Below, piece after piece: positions 46,082 to 56,999 of a stretch of 64,000 nucleotides of DNA. The DNA comes from Adineta vaga (taxonomy: Eukaryota; Rotifera), in contig CP075494.1 in NCBI GenBank assembly GCA_021613535.1, forward strand, positions 2,728,001 to 2,792,000, given 5' to 3'. The position numbers and the translations under genes were made by a program. Positions within the stretch are counted from its first letter, which is position 1, and every line of letters starts with the position of its first letter. The notes beneath the pieces are model-generated. The model was not told the DNA's origin, did not search any database, and saw nothing but the letters and a program-made list of their open reading frames with translations.

Positions 46082-49000
46082 TCAGTGTGAATTCAATGGT
46101 ACAACTTGATTTGTTCTACGACGATAACTAACATATTGACGTACTTTCCAATAAATCTTCAAACCATACCAAACAAATAATTTCAATCCAACAGTTAAAC
46201 CACCATATAAACCAAGAAATATTGTTATCATATATAAGATACTATTTCTTGTTATATAACTATATTCACATGAGACTGGCGAACAAGATAAATAATAATT
46301 CGAATAATTACTCGAATTTTGCCATGTTTCAATGAACAATTCATCAATCAATTCACCAATTGTTACAGATGATATTGGATTAAAACGACTTGATGCAGAT
46401 CGATTAAGAACATTTGGAAAATTAGTTATATAAAAGAAATCAGCTAATTGTGTTAAACATGTCGAATTAAAAAGACATTCAAGTGTTGATTGACGAAGAC
46501 CATCAATAGGTAAACAACCAAAAACGATGCCTACAAATATATAATAACATAAATGTATATAGATCAATTCCATTGGATATTACCTGATATTTGAATTGTT
46601 CGATTATAACTTGTCAATAAAGATCTAAAACATTGTGAGGGAGATGTTGTACAGAAACAAGATTGTCCACTTTCATTAAATATCACAGGAAATGATCTTA
46701 GTACAAAATTCGTTTGTACATCAGATGCAAAAGATTGCCAATTTAAATTAAATCTATGTTGTAGTTGATTTGCATGAAACATATCGATGATATAATGATG
46801 TGTCCATTGAAATTTAGCCAATGTTTGAACAATGAAATTCTCAATAATTGAAGTAACTTGACGTTCAAATGAATCACGTGTCAATGTTTTCAGAGTGATG
46901 AGTTGTTTTGTTGAAAATACTATAATATTTTGTTCAATCATATTCTTTGTAAGTATACAAAATGATGATAATATACGAAATAAACTACTTAAGATTTTTC
47001 TATCATAATTCAAGACATATTCTATTGATTCTTCCATTCCCCAAAGTGATGTAATAAAATCTAATGAAAGAAAATCACTTGAACAAATTTGATGATAAGT
47101 TAATGGTTGAATTGAAACAAATGCTGAATATGAGATGGCAATGTTTGAACATCGACATGTTAATGTTAATGAATATTTCGCTTGTAATTCTTCAAATGTT
47201 GATAAATTTGGTGAAGATATTGTTAGTGAATTGATTCGAGTATTAAGATTAAGAAAAATAAAAAGAATTCCAATTGAAAATAGAAATAAAAGAATATAAA
47301 ATCGAGTTGCAATACGTTGTTGTTTAATTAATAAAATTTCATCATTTGTTTGTATTCGATGATACAAATTCATTTGTTGAAAAGTATTTCGACATTGAAT
47401 GAGAAAAGTTGCCAATCTTCGTCTATTATTTTCACTGTCTTCAATTTGTTCATTTGATGTACAATAATAATGAAAGATTCGTCGAATAGATTTAACAAAA
47501 AGAGGAACTAATATTCGAAGTGCAACAGATAATCCACCAATAATTCCAGCTATGGTTGTAATAATATAAGATATACTAAAACGTTCTTCATGAATATAAA
47601 CACATTCTTTAGGTAAACATTTTTCGAAATAATTTTGAAAATTTATTGAATAAATCCATTCTTCAACAAATAAATGAGAAATGATTTCATCTAATCTTGT
47701 CGATGGTGTAAAACGACTTTTAATCATTGGATTCAAAGATGTTACATTGGCTGCACGTGGATCGATGGTAACCCCAGACATTCCTAATGAAAAACCATCA
47801 ATTAACATTTGAACACAAGATGAATTGTAAAAACATGTTAATGAAGAGACGAAAAGCGCATCGACAGGTGAACAACTTGTAAACCAATCCGGTACAATTG
47901 CTTCATATGTACTTTCATTGCCTGAACAACTTCCTAAGCAAAAAAATCCTATAGTAGTTCTACACAACTCATTGATACCACATGAACAATTATTTTCATA
48001 AATACGTCGTATCGTAAAGAATATTTGTTTGGTAGTATTAGTAGCAAATTGTGTCACAAAATGATCAATATTTGTCGGGTGCGCCAATTGATTTACTCGA
48101 ATTGAAGTTCGAATGATTTGAAATAAATCATAAAAAGAAGCGACTGTCTAAGAAAAAAAATCAAGTACAACTTTCTCCATATCTGCTGTTTAAATTGGTC
48201 AATAATCGACGATATTTGTATAAAAAATGTGTCACTAGATAAAAGACATATTTTATTAAGTATACGAAATAATGCTATACCTGTGATACCAAAATCAATT
48301 AGTAAGAAAGATCCGACAAGATTTGAATTATACAACAACCATGCATCATCTTTAATAAAATCACTTGAACATATTTGATGTAAAGTTGCATTTATATCAA
48401 TAATTGAAGAATATTTTATTGAAATTTGTGAACATGGACAAGTCAATGTTGATGAATATTGTTCAGATAATTGCTTATAAATGTCAAATGTTGGATTGTT
48501 TATGGTTATTGATCGAATTTGTGTTGAAATTGATGAATAAAAGATTAAAAGAATTAAAAATAAAATATAGAAACGTGTTGAATAACGTCCATCTTGAATA
48601 TTACTAAATAGTGGAAACATATTGTATGTTTGTATTTGTTGACGAGTAGTTTTATAAATCGTTTGCATATGATTTTTTACACCTATGAAATTGAAGAAAT
48701 ACTTATGAATAAAATAATGAAATTTTACTTTTATTTCTTTGAATATTATTCATTTGATTTCTATGAAAAATGATTTTATAAATTCGTCGTATTAATTGAA
48801 TGATATATGGTGTTAACATAAATAAAACGATTTTCAATCCACCAAAGAAACTAATCATAGTAACAAGTATGTATACTAAATTAAATGATTGATCATAGAA
48901 ATATGTACACATTTTTGGAGAACATATTTCATTCCATGATTCAATGAATAAATTATTTAAAATATTATTTATAATTGTCTTTGATGAATATTGAGAAGAT

Positions 49001-49530
49001 TTTAATGGTGAAATAAAAGAAAATTCTTGAAGAGAATTAAGACATGATTGATTATAAAAACATTCAAATGTTGAATACATCAATGATTTATATGGAAAAC
49101 AGCCAATTCTTATACCTGGTAACATAAATATCACATTTGAATCATTATCAGTCGTACTAAACAATGTACCACCATTGATTCCTATTCGTCCTGTTTTATT
49201 ATAAATAAAAGCAGGATATGTACATGTATCATCTTTTCTACAATAACAATAACTTGATGCATTTCCATAGAGAGATACGCGAGCTCTCGAAGTACCCGAA
49301 ATTAATTGCATAAATAAATTACAACGTAATCCGGAAAGAATTTCATTATAAAAAATGTTAAACCAAATGAAATCATTGATATGTTTATTATTAATTATTG
49401 TATTTTGTTGAAATTGATTAACAAGTGTTGACATTTGAATTTGAAAATTTTCATAAGATAAAACTTGAGTTGAGATTAAATAATGTGAAGAAAATTCTTG
49501 TACTATATCAATGATTTTTTCTTTCATCAT
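46082..49530 (-). CDS. Tandem three-unit membrane protein with ENaC-like topology, 5'-truncated
   Basis: Exons are 48730-49530, 48172-48682, 46584-48147 and 46082-46530. Each full unit runs: helix TRFYILLFLFSIGILFIF, then NLSTFEEL..LTCRCSN, HQICSSDFLS, a large Cys-rich ectodomain (CLPIDGLRQSTLECLFNS), then CSPVSCEYSYITRNSILYM and a second helix ILYMITIFLGLYGGLTVGL. The chain holds the end of unit 1, all of unit 2 and all of unit 3. TM-large Cys-rich ectodomain-TM order and a Gly-rich second helix recall DEG/ENaC channels, but I see no firm sequence proof. It starts mid-ectodomain at MMKEKIIDIVQEFSS, 22 bp from a palindromic repeat, so the first helix is missing. The 24-bp gap at 48148-48171 does not restore frame, suggesting a one-base frameshift there. 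Confidence 0.65.
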
Positions 49531-49551
49531 TCGACAAAATATTTGAAGAAG

Positions 49552-49613
49552 TTGAGAGCGTGAGTGTGAGTGAGAGTGTGATTCTTATTCTTTTACGCAC
49601 ACCCACACCCTCA
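49552..49613. repeat. CACCC/GTGGG palindromic repeat, copy 8
   Basis: TTGAGAGCGTGAGTGTGAG on the left and GCACACCCACACCCTCAA on the right. It sits 22 bp before the start of the truncated channel-like gene, closer than any other copy. Confidence 0.75.
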
Positions 49614-50127
49614 AAAAAAAGATTCAATTTCTAATACATATTGAACTTATTCTTTTGTTGATATATGACCTGTATTATACAGCTGATTGATAACCATTTA
49701 TTTTATGGAAAAACAATGCCTGTCATTTGAGGAGTTACTGCCTTTCTCATAATAAGTATTTAAAAAAAATTATGAATATGCATCTATAACTTTATAGATA
49801 ATTAAACTATAAAAACACGAAGTCAATATAAGTAACATGTAAAAAAAAAGATGTTACATTTATGATAAGAATAAAGTCATCATTTTGAGAGAGAAAAATA
49901 AATTTCACATTGCCACTACTACATTTACAACGAGCGAAATAGTACTTATCTTTGCTTTATCATAGACTTTTATTCGACTATATATACACGAAATTTTAAT
50001 TGAAACGAGTACACAAGAGAAATGTATCATAAGGTAAATTTTTTTTTGATGCATTAATAATTTTCTAATTATATATTAGCTCTTATTTTCTATTATTCAT
50101 CACAATTACGAATAGCGAGAATACTTT

Positions 50128-50328
50128 CTATTCCGTGATGTTGCACATTCCGGAATCACTTTCGCACTAGGAATCAGTTCCAACCAATTCTCAGAATTCC
50201 CGTGCTGCTAGAATTACGAAATAAACTGGGTACCGACCGAATTCCGCTCATTTTCGGAATTTCGGGAATGGGTGAGAACTGGTTCCGAGGCCGGAACTGA
50301 TTCCGGAATGTGCAACATCGCAGAATAG
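50128..50328. mobile_element. MITE-like TIR element, 201 bp
   Basis: The left end CTATTCCGTGATGTTGCACA continues into TTCCGGAATCA. The right end is its inverted copy with two changes (TGATTCCGGAATGTGCAACA, then TCGCAGAATAG), about 29 of 31 positions. The interior has further GGAATTC-type half-repeats and no ORF. It shares ends with 13679-13795. No clear target duplication was seen. Confidence 0.75.
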
Positions 50329-50339
50329 GATGACTGCTC

Positions 50340-50419
50340 GAATTTTGAGTATCTTTATTCTAGTTTCAACAAAAAAGTCAACTCATTTGATGAAACAAGA
50401 ATAGATATACTCAAAATTC
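50340..50419. repeat. 28-bp-arm hairpin upstream of the NACHT gene
   Basis: GAATTTTGAGTATCTTTATTC then TAGTTTC is repeated inverted as GAAACAAGAATAGATATACTC then AAAATTC with three mismatches, around a 24-base loop. Confidence 0.65.
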
Positions 50420-50687
50420 TTATCGTAGTGCTACCTATGGGCCATCGTGTATATGAAAATCAATCAGACAAATCGCCTTCTATGTTCTGTTCCTTGTTTT
50501 TATTGTGTTTTGCGTGCATAATCGACAACCTTATTATCGAAAATGGACGATTAAAATCACATCATTTACAATCTTAACTATCCCATATTTATTTAAGACA
50601 TATTGTCTTTTCTATAAACAGTATAATATATGTAGTTTCAGAATTATTACTTCATTACTAATTATATTATATACTGTCAGAAAAATC

Positions 50688-53600
50688 ATGGATAAAGTTA
50701 TCGCACGTGCAACGAACTTAATTAATGATTCCATTAATGAAGTATTGGAATCGCGGTCAACTTCACTTTACCATCATAGATTGGTCAATACTCGTAATCT
50801 TCTTAATCGACTACATCAATCGGATTCCCAAAAAAATGATTGGACTCGGTTATTCTATCGACAACTGAAACGATTGATGGATTACAACAACTCAGTACCC
50901 CTCGATTTTTGGATTGAACTGCACAATGAAATTCTCTATGTATTAAATGAACGAAACAGTGAACAATGTACGGTTAGTACTTGGAGCAGTTTTCTTAAAA
51001 GAATGAATTTCGAAGAAAAACTAGAACAACGTCAATTACAATTTCAGCATATTACACAAGAACGAAAGAGTTTAAGTGAGTTATTTTATGAACATAAAGC
51101 GTTTTTCGAAGAATATCTTCACAAATGTATTTCTCTTCATTCGAAATTGCAAGTGCAAGGTCTCTTTGAAAATAGTGATGATCTTGTCTGTAGAGTTTAC
51201 GGACTAACAGAGATTTCACTCACTTTTGACAATCGAAAGCATCTTAAGAAGAAATTAAACTGTATTGAGATACCAATCGATTGTTCCAATAGATCATTGA
51301 GTAATTTGTATTTTGAGTTTTCCACAAACAATAATTCGTCTATGAGAGACAAAAACAACTCCATCAGCTTTTTACCGTCCAAAAAAATAGATATGAAAAT
51401 GAGTGGTAAATCTGAGATAATTGACAATGTACTGAAATTCAAACGATGGATTGTCGTTCTTGGTGAACCAGGTTGTGGAAAAACTACTCTTGTTCGATGG
51501 ATGACTCGTGTGTTTGCTGAAGCAGCTCATCATAGTCATGAAAAAGTAGATTTAGAAGGTTATTGTCGCCTTCCAGTTCGCATTCCTATTTTGATTCGAA
51601 TCGGCGAACTTGCGGCATGGTTTGCACAACATAAAACAAAATCATTAATGGATTATATTGGCGAGCACACGTGGTTTTCTGAACGCTACTGTCATGATGA
51701 AAGTGGAAATGTATTGAAAGAGTTAATCAATCATGGTCATGCGTTGATCCTTCTTGATGGTCTTGATGAGATTTCTGAATTTGGGCTACGAAGCAAGATT
51801 GTTGAACTTGTTGAAGAATTTATTGAAAAATATGTCTATTCATCTGATTGCATCTCAGCATTCGACGATAAAATGTTCGACACTGATTGCTCGTGGGATG
51901 ATCGAAAAGTTGTTGAAGCGCAGCCACCGAACATATATGGTGGCAATCAGATAGTTGTCACGAGCCGTACTGTTGGTTACCAGTCTCATCCACTCAATGG
52001 TCCGTTTATTGAGCATTATTCATTATTATTGATGAATCATAAAGAGGCAAACGAATTTATAAAAATATGGATGAAACAAGTTGACAAAAGTGTACGTTAT
52101 ATTTTACTTAAAGAAGGAATTAAACTTAACGAAGAAAAGATGAAAACTTCATTGAAGACACAAAACTATGGCGAAGAAACAGTGTTTGAAAACAGTACAG
52201 AATTATTAAAAGCAAATCCTTCTTTGTTATCGTTGATCTGCACATTCATTTTTCAATCATCAGTTGAATTGCATCTAAAATCGCGAGTCGAAATCTACAA
52301 TTATGCTGTTCAATCAGCATTACGCGCTTGGAAAAGTACAGAATCGAGCATCTTAGAAAGTGTTGTGAAGAATTTTCTAATTGATCTTGCCATTTACCTT
52401 CATTTAAATTCGCCCTCTGGACTTATAGATGCATTTGATATGAAACATCTATGCTGTTTAGCATTAAAGTTACAAAAAGTCTCGAATGATCGTACAATAT
52501 TGAATGAATACGCGGAAAAGTTAATATATTTGCTGGAATCCAACGTCGCCATTGTCGCCGAGAGAGGTTTACAAGTATTTGGGTTTTTACATTTATCATT
52601 TCAAGAGTATTTTGTAGCACAGGGTCTTGTTAGAGGTTCTTCTATCAATGAAGTTGCAAAACGCATTCTTTCATTTACTATTAATTCTCGTTTTCGTGAA
52701 TCACTTCTTTTGGCTTTTAGTTGGATTAGTTGGAAATGGCCATTTGATAAGTATAATCGATTTTGCAATTTACTTTTTACTCCTACTGAAAATCATAGTA
52801 TTCCATTTGGAATACTTTTATTCTTTGATGCTATCAATGATATCCACAGATTGCCTGCCAAGTCGGTCATTTTTATCGCACTGAATAATTTACTAAATCA
52901 TCCATCTAATGAAATGAGAGAGACATACTTGATATCGAATTTGTCCAAATTGCCTGAAGATATTATAATAGAATGGATGCATTTACATTTAAAAGATGAG
53001 AAATGTCTTCTCAAATTTTGTCAATCTTTCCCATTACAACTTGAGAGATCCTATGATAAAAATAAAACTGTTCGAAAACCAATACCAACTATTATTTATC
53101 GACAATTGTGGTCATCTCATCATATGAGTTCATCAACTGAGCTCCTTATCGATCAAATCTTGCGAAACCTACTGATTTCAGATGATGTATCTAATCAAAT
53201 TTTTGACAACGATTTTCTGTCACACAACATCTGTGTATGCAACATTAATCCTTTGATACTGTCTATCATTATTGCCGTATGTGGTGGAATATATTTTAAA
53301 TCGGAAAAAAATATGACTAAAATTGACTTTTCACCGAAACATATGCATCGTGAATCTTCTATCTTAGCTCCTATTGTAGAATATTTTGATAATAATGAAG
53401 AATCTCATATAATCAAAGTTCAAAAACTGATAAAAAAATACGAAAGCGTTCTTCGAAACTCTTCACCATCGGATACTTCAGTTGATATCACTGATACATT
53501 TATTGCCTTGATCTGTTTGCAAGGACTTTCGTATCCATTGATTTATCAATATTATGCTGAATATCAAGCACTGCCACTCGCACTCAAAAGATTAAAACGG

Positions 53601-56600
53601 ACATGGTTCTATTTGAAGGAACACTACAAAATCGATCGATATGGGGGCAATGGACTACGCAGATCCTTCATGATATCTGAAATTGAATCAATCAAGAAGA
53701 TTTTCTTTTCACAGTCTGATCAATCTGAAGAACTACACATACCGTTTTTAATAGTATTTGAAGCTGCCTTGAAAAAACTTGGCATGTGGAATGTGGTAAA
53801 CAGCCTAATATATGATTTTTCTTGTAACAACAAAGTCGGTCGATATTTTCAACGCCATCCAGAATTCATCCATTTTATCGCCAACCAAAATTTAGATCAA
53901 ACCAGTCAAGATATCCATTCAATGGAAATGTTACAAAAGGAACCATCCTTCTTGGTATCTTTTCTACCACGATCTCTTCAACAATTATACTACTACACGA
54001 CTATCTCTCCTGTTAATAAAACAGATTCCTTACCATTCGTTGTATTCTTATCACAATATTTAATACACTTGAAAGACATCAATGACTATGATTTGAAGAC
54101 TTGTTTTGTTTTGTCATTATTGCAACCATTGTTCAAAGAATACATGTTGGAAAATTATGCTTTTGTGCTCTTCTGGAAAAAATATTATGATGTCATTGAA
54201 TATTTCGATAAAGATGATAGAACATTTTTTGAAACGATGAAAGATCGTAATTTGTTAGATTCATTTTTTATCAATCAACCAAAAGATTGGAAAGCACTCA
54301 TCAGCGTGGAACGCCAACGTATTTGTGAAGCGATAGCCATAGTGCAAAATCAAAAGAAAGATTTGCAGCTTTTTGCTGCGTCAATTTCTCTCGCTAGACT
54401 TTTTCAAGCTCAATATTCCTGTCAATCAATGAAAAACATTTGTCACAACTCTGCTGAAAGTGAAGAAGTACACTTTGCAGTAACAAATATAGTCAATCCA
54501 GTTTTACGGATCATTGCATTGAGTATAATCTTCGATATGAACGATCCGTTAATCTTTGATGAAGAACAAAGGAATAAGTTACAATGGGAAATGATTAGTT
54601 TATTACAATCCTTGTTACCACGTCTCTCGCTATTAAAAGGAACTCTTTTATTTGTTCGATGTCATACAGTACGGCACGTTTTTCAATTATCATTTCAATA
54701 CATGGCTAAAATAATTGGAGGAAAATTGAATCAAACATTAATAGCCAAACAAAATCAAGGTCAAGAAGCAGCATACATTGCGTTACAAAAGCTGAATAAT
54801 TCAGATCTTTCAGATCATTTATCAAAATTCGCCAAACAAAAAGAGAATTTATCTGATCTCCTTCAATTTAACTCAACAATATTTTATCAATATTTTATCA
54901 GAGCAACGTCATTTAATTCATCAAATCCTATTTTTCTTTCATCTATGTATCTAACGGAATTGATTTTCGATGCTCAGATCCTAAATATGTATACTATTAC
55001 TGCACAGAAGACAAACATTTGGCTGTTGACAGAATTAAGACAGTTGTGGAATGTCTCGCCGAACGATGAAAAGATAATGACTTATAAAGCGGCATTATGG
55101 ATAACGAACTATCTACATATGTCAAACAAACAAAAAATTCATGAGATTATTGAAGATATGTCTTCTTGTTCAATGATTGAAAGAAAAGCTCTCTCAATCA
55201 TTGAGAAATGGCTTGATTATCGAACACACAAAGATTTGAATTTTTTTGCACATTATGCCGCATTACAACTAGTTGCAGAAGGTTCAAATACTCCAGATTT
55301 AATCCGTATTATTGAGGAAATATTTTCTGTTGATAGTACGTCTCGTTTGAGACATGTTGTAAAACGTTTATTCATATCACAATATGCTGATTCAACGGCA
55401 GTTCGTCAAATCTTAATCACATTACATCGAAATGTTCGTTATTCTTTAAATATTTCTGTCCAGATTGATTGCAAAGAAACGTTTAAATTGATTTTGAATT
55501 TGGAACTTGAAAGAATCACATCGAATGTACGTCAAATACCTGTAATCTCAAGTAGACCATTTTTATTAATGATTGATGGTTGCACAGCAGATTTACAACT
55601 CTATCTTGCAGAACATCTTCGTACATTGACCACTAAACGAATTGATATTGAAAATTCTATTAAAGAAGAATATGTTGCTGTTGTTGTCAAATGGTTTATT
55701 CAGAGTTCGATACAGTATGATAGAACAAAAGACTTTTCAATAGAACTATACAAGTATATTTTCGTTTTACTTCATGATCAACGATTTCCTCGAGTTCAAA
55801 AGGCAATTCTCAATGCTTTTAATTCAACCTTCATCAAATGTCAATCGGAAAAGAATGTTTTTATGCAAGATGATATATCTACCAACTTGGAGAAAGTGAT
55901 TTGTTTATGGGATACATATTCAGAAGATATTGTAGCTATTTGTTTAATAGCTTATGGGAATTCTCTACGAATGTTACAACGCTTTGAAATAAATCAAAAT
56001 GTCTCTGATGAGATAAAGAACGTACTTACTAATCTTGCCAAGACATCATGTTCAGAAATTATTTCTATCCAAGCTAATTTATGTTTAATTTTCTCGCAAT
56101 ACCCGAAAGTAAGGTGGCATACAATATCGAACTGGTTCAAAAAAGAGTCAGATATGACATCTGATAAGGAATACAAGACACTGTTACAATTGACGTTATA
56201 CCCTACGAATATTCTCCCACTCTTCACATCGAAAGCTGAAAATGAAATTGTCGAATATATAAAAGTATATTCTGCTAAGTTCATTGACACGTTTGTTACT
56301 GATTTATATCATTATCTATGCAACAAAAATAAGGGAAACTATCTTGCTGTTCCTGCACCTAAATATATCGACATTGCAGCGAATTTAAGTGAAACAAAGT
56401 CCAAGGAATTTTGTTATGCTATTCGGAAAAGTTCTTTTGGTGAAGATAAGTTCAAAAATGAACTCTATATTTATTTTAAGAATAATCCAAACAATGGATA
56501 CCACTTAATTGAGCTTTATATAGTTTTTGGTACGATTACAATCGAACTTCTTGATATGTTGGAATGGGTTGTAGATTATCAGGATAAAACGTTTGTTCTC

Positions 56601-56999
56601 AGTTATCATCACCTCAAACAAGTATCTGATCGAGATGTTATTGACAAGTTGTTCCAACTAATAGATTTGACAACGTCTAATAAATATTTGAAATATTTTC
56701 TAGATGTATTGGAACGTCTCGCTGAGATTGGCGCTGTATCTTTATTAGAACTGCATCAAAGGATCTCACTCAGCAATAATGTATCCTATGGTGATGAGTA
56801 TAACCGGTTTAACGGTAAAGACATTTTCAAAGTATTATTAAATCTTAGTTGCTTTAAAAAAGATTTTTCATGGAAGTTTGAGAAAAACTTTCTCACTGAG
56901 AGTTATATTGACGAAGAATTTGAGAACGAAGTCCATAAACTTGATACAAATTCTTCTCGATTTCTCAGAAGAAATTTTTTTCTCAACAGTTTCAAATAG
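50688..56999 (+). CDS. Giant intronless NACHT-type STAND NTPase (NLR-like)
   Basis: 2,103 residues from the ATG at 50688. The frame is open 61 codons further to 50505, but that stretch is hydrophobic and low-complexity and may be leader. Residues 1-245 are helical. Around residue 259 lies the P-loop GEPGCGKTTLVRW and near 354 the Walker B ALILLDGLDEISEFG. Then come the sensor QIVVTSRTVGYQSHP and the winged-helix signature FLHLSFQEYFVAQGL at about 630. This order is that of NACHT ATPases, which act as switches in immune and cell-death signalling. The remaining ~1,450 residues are helical and repeat-like without clear LRR, WD or TPR pattern; HEAT/ARM-like is possible. No N-terminal CARD, DEATH or TIR domain is seen. 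Long intronless reading in an intron-rich genome suggests transfer or retroposition. Confidence 0.88.
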   Translation: MDKVIARATNLINDSINEVLESRSTSLYHHRLVNTRNLLNRLHQSDSQKNDWTRLFYRQLKRLMDYNNSVPLDFWIELHNEILYVLNERNSEQCTVSTWSSFLKRMNFEEKLEQRQLQFQHITQERKSLSELFYEHKAFFEEYLHKCISLHSKLQVQGLFENSDDLVCRVYGLTEISLTFDNRKHLKKKLNCIEIPIDCSNRSLSNLYFEFSTNNNSSMRDKNNSISFLPSKKIDMKMSGKSEIIDNVLKFKRWIVVLGEPGCGKTTLVRWMTRVFAEAAHHSHEKVDLEGYCRLPVRIPILIRIGELAAWFAQHKTKSLMDYIGEHTWFSERYCHDESGNVLKELINHGHALILLDGLDEISEFGLRSKIVELVEEFIEKYVYSSDCISAFDDKMFDTDCSWDDRKVVEAQPPNIYGGNQIVVTSRTVGYQSHPLNGPFIEHYSLLLMNHKEANEFIKIWMKQVDKSVRYILLKEGIKLNEEKMKTSLKTQNYGEETVFENSTELLKANPSLLSLICTFIFQSSVELHLKSRVEIYNYAVQSALRAWKSTESSILESVVKNFLIDLAIYLHLNSPSGLIDAFDMKHLCCLALKLQKVSNDRTILNEYAEKLIYLLESNVAIVAERGLQVFGFLHLSFQEYFVAQGLVRGSSINEVAKRILSFTINSRFRESLLLAFSWISWKWPFDKYNRFCNLLFTPTENHSIPFGILLFFDAINDIHRLPAKSVIFIALNNLLNHPSNEMRETYLISNLSKLPEDIIIEWMHLHLKDEKCLLKFCQSFPLQLERSYDKNKTVRKPIPTIIYRQLWSSHHMSSSTELLIDQILRNLLISDDVSNQIFDNDFLSHNICVCNINPLILSIIIAVCGGIYFKSEKNMTKIDFSPKHMHRESSILAPIVEYFDNNEESHIIKVQKLIKKYESVLRNSSPSDTSVDITDTFIALICLQGLSYPLIYQYYAEYQALPLALKRLKRTWFYLKEHYKIDRYGGNGLRRSFMISEIESIKKIFFSQSDQSEELHIPFLIVFEAALKKLGMWNVVNSLIYDFSCNNKVGRYFQRHPEFIHFIANQNLDQTSQDIHSMEMLQKEPSFLVSFLPRSLQQLYYYTTISPVNKTDSLPFVVFLSQYLIHLKDINDYDLKTCFVLSLLQPLFKEYMLENYAFVLFWKKYYDVIEYFDKDDRTFFETMKDRNLLDSFFINQPKDWKALISVERQRICEAIAIVQNQKKDLQLFAASISLARLFQAQYSCQSMKNICHNSAESEEVHFAVTNIVNPVLRIIALSIIFDMNDPLIFDEEQRNKLQWEMISLLQSLLPRLSLLKGTLLFVRCHTVRHVFQLSFQYMAKIIGGKLNQTLIAKQNQGQEAAYIALQKLNNSDLSDHLSKFAKQKENLSDLLQFNSTIFYQYFIRATSFNSSNPIFLSSMYLTELIFDAQILNMYTITAQKTNIWLLTELRQLWNVSPNDEKIMTYKAALWITNYLHMSNKQKIHEIIEDMSSCSMIERKALSIIEKWLDYRTHKDLNFFAHYAALQLVAEGSNTPDLIRIIEEIFSVDSTSRLRHVVKRLFISQYADSTAVRQILITLHRNVRYSLNISVQIDCKETFKLILNLELERITSNVRQIPVISSRPFLLMIDGCTADLQLYLAEHLRTLTTKRIDIENSIKEEYVAVVVKWFIQSSIQYDRTKDFSIELYKYIFVLLHDQRFPRVQKAILNAFNSTFIKCQSEKNVFMQDDISTNLEKVICLWDTYSEDIVAICLIAYGNSLRMLQRFEINQNVSDEIKNVLTNLAKTSCSEIISIQANLCLIFSQYPKVRWHTISNWFKKESDMTSDKEYKTLLQLTLYPTNILPLFTSKAENEIVEYIKVYSAKFIDTFVTDLYHYLCNKNKGNYLAVPAPKYIDIAANLSETKSKEFCYAIRKSSFGEDKFKNELYIYFKNNPNNGYHLIELYIVFGTITIELLDMLEWVVDYQDKTFVLSYHHLKQVSDRDVIDKLFQLIDLTTSNKYLKYFLDVLERLAEIGAVSLLELHQRISLSNNVSYGDEYNRFNGKDIFKVLLNLSCFKKDFSWKFEKNFLTESYIDEEFENEVHKLDTNSSRFLRRNFFLNSFK

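Larger units (their letters stand above)
49531..50687. other. Divergent spacer with palindrome, MITE and hairpin
   Basis: It holds three separate inverted-repeat structures (49552-49613, 50128-50328, 50340-50419) between the truncated channel-like gene and the NACHT gene. Confidence 0.6.

Noticed and set aside
52423-52884. ORFs antisense to or offset within the NACHT gene
   Set aside because: Shadow frames of a clear coding region.
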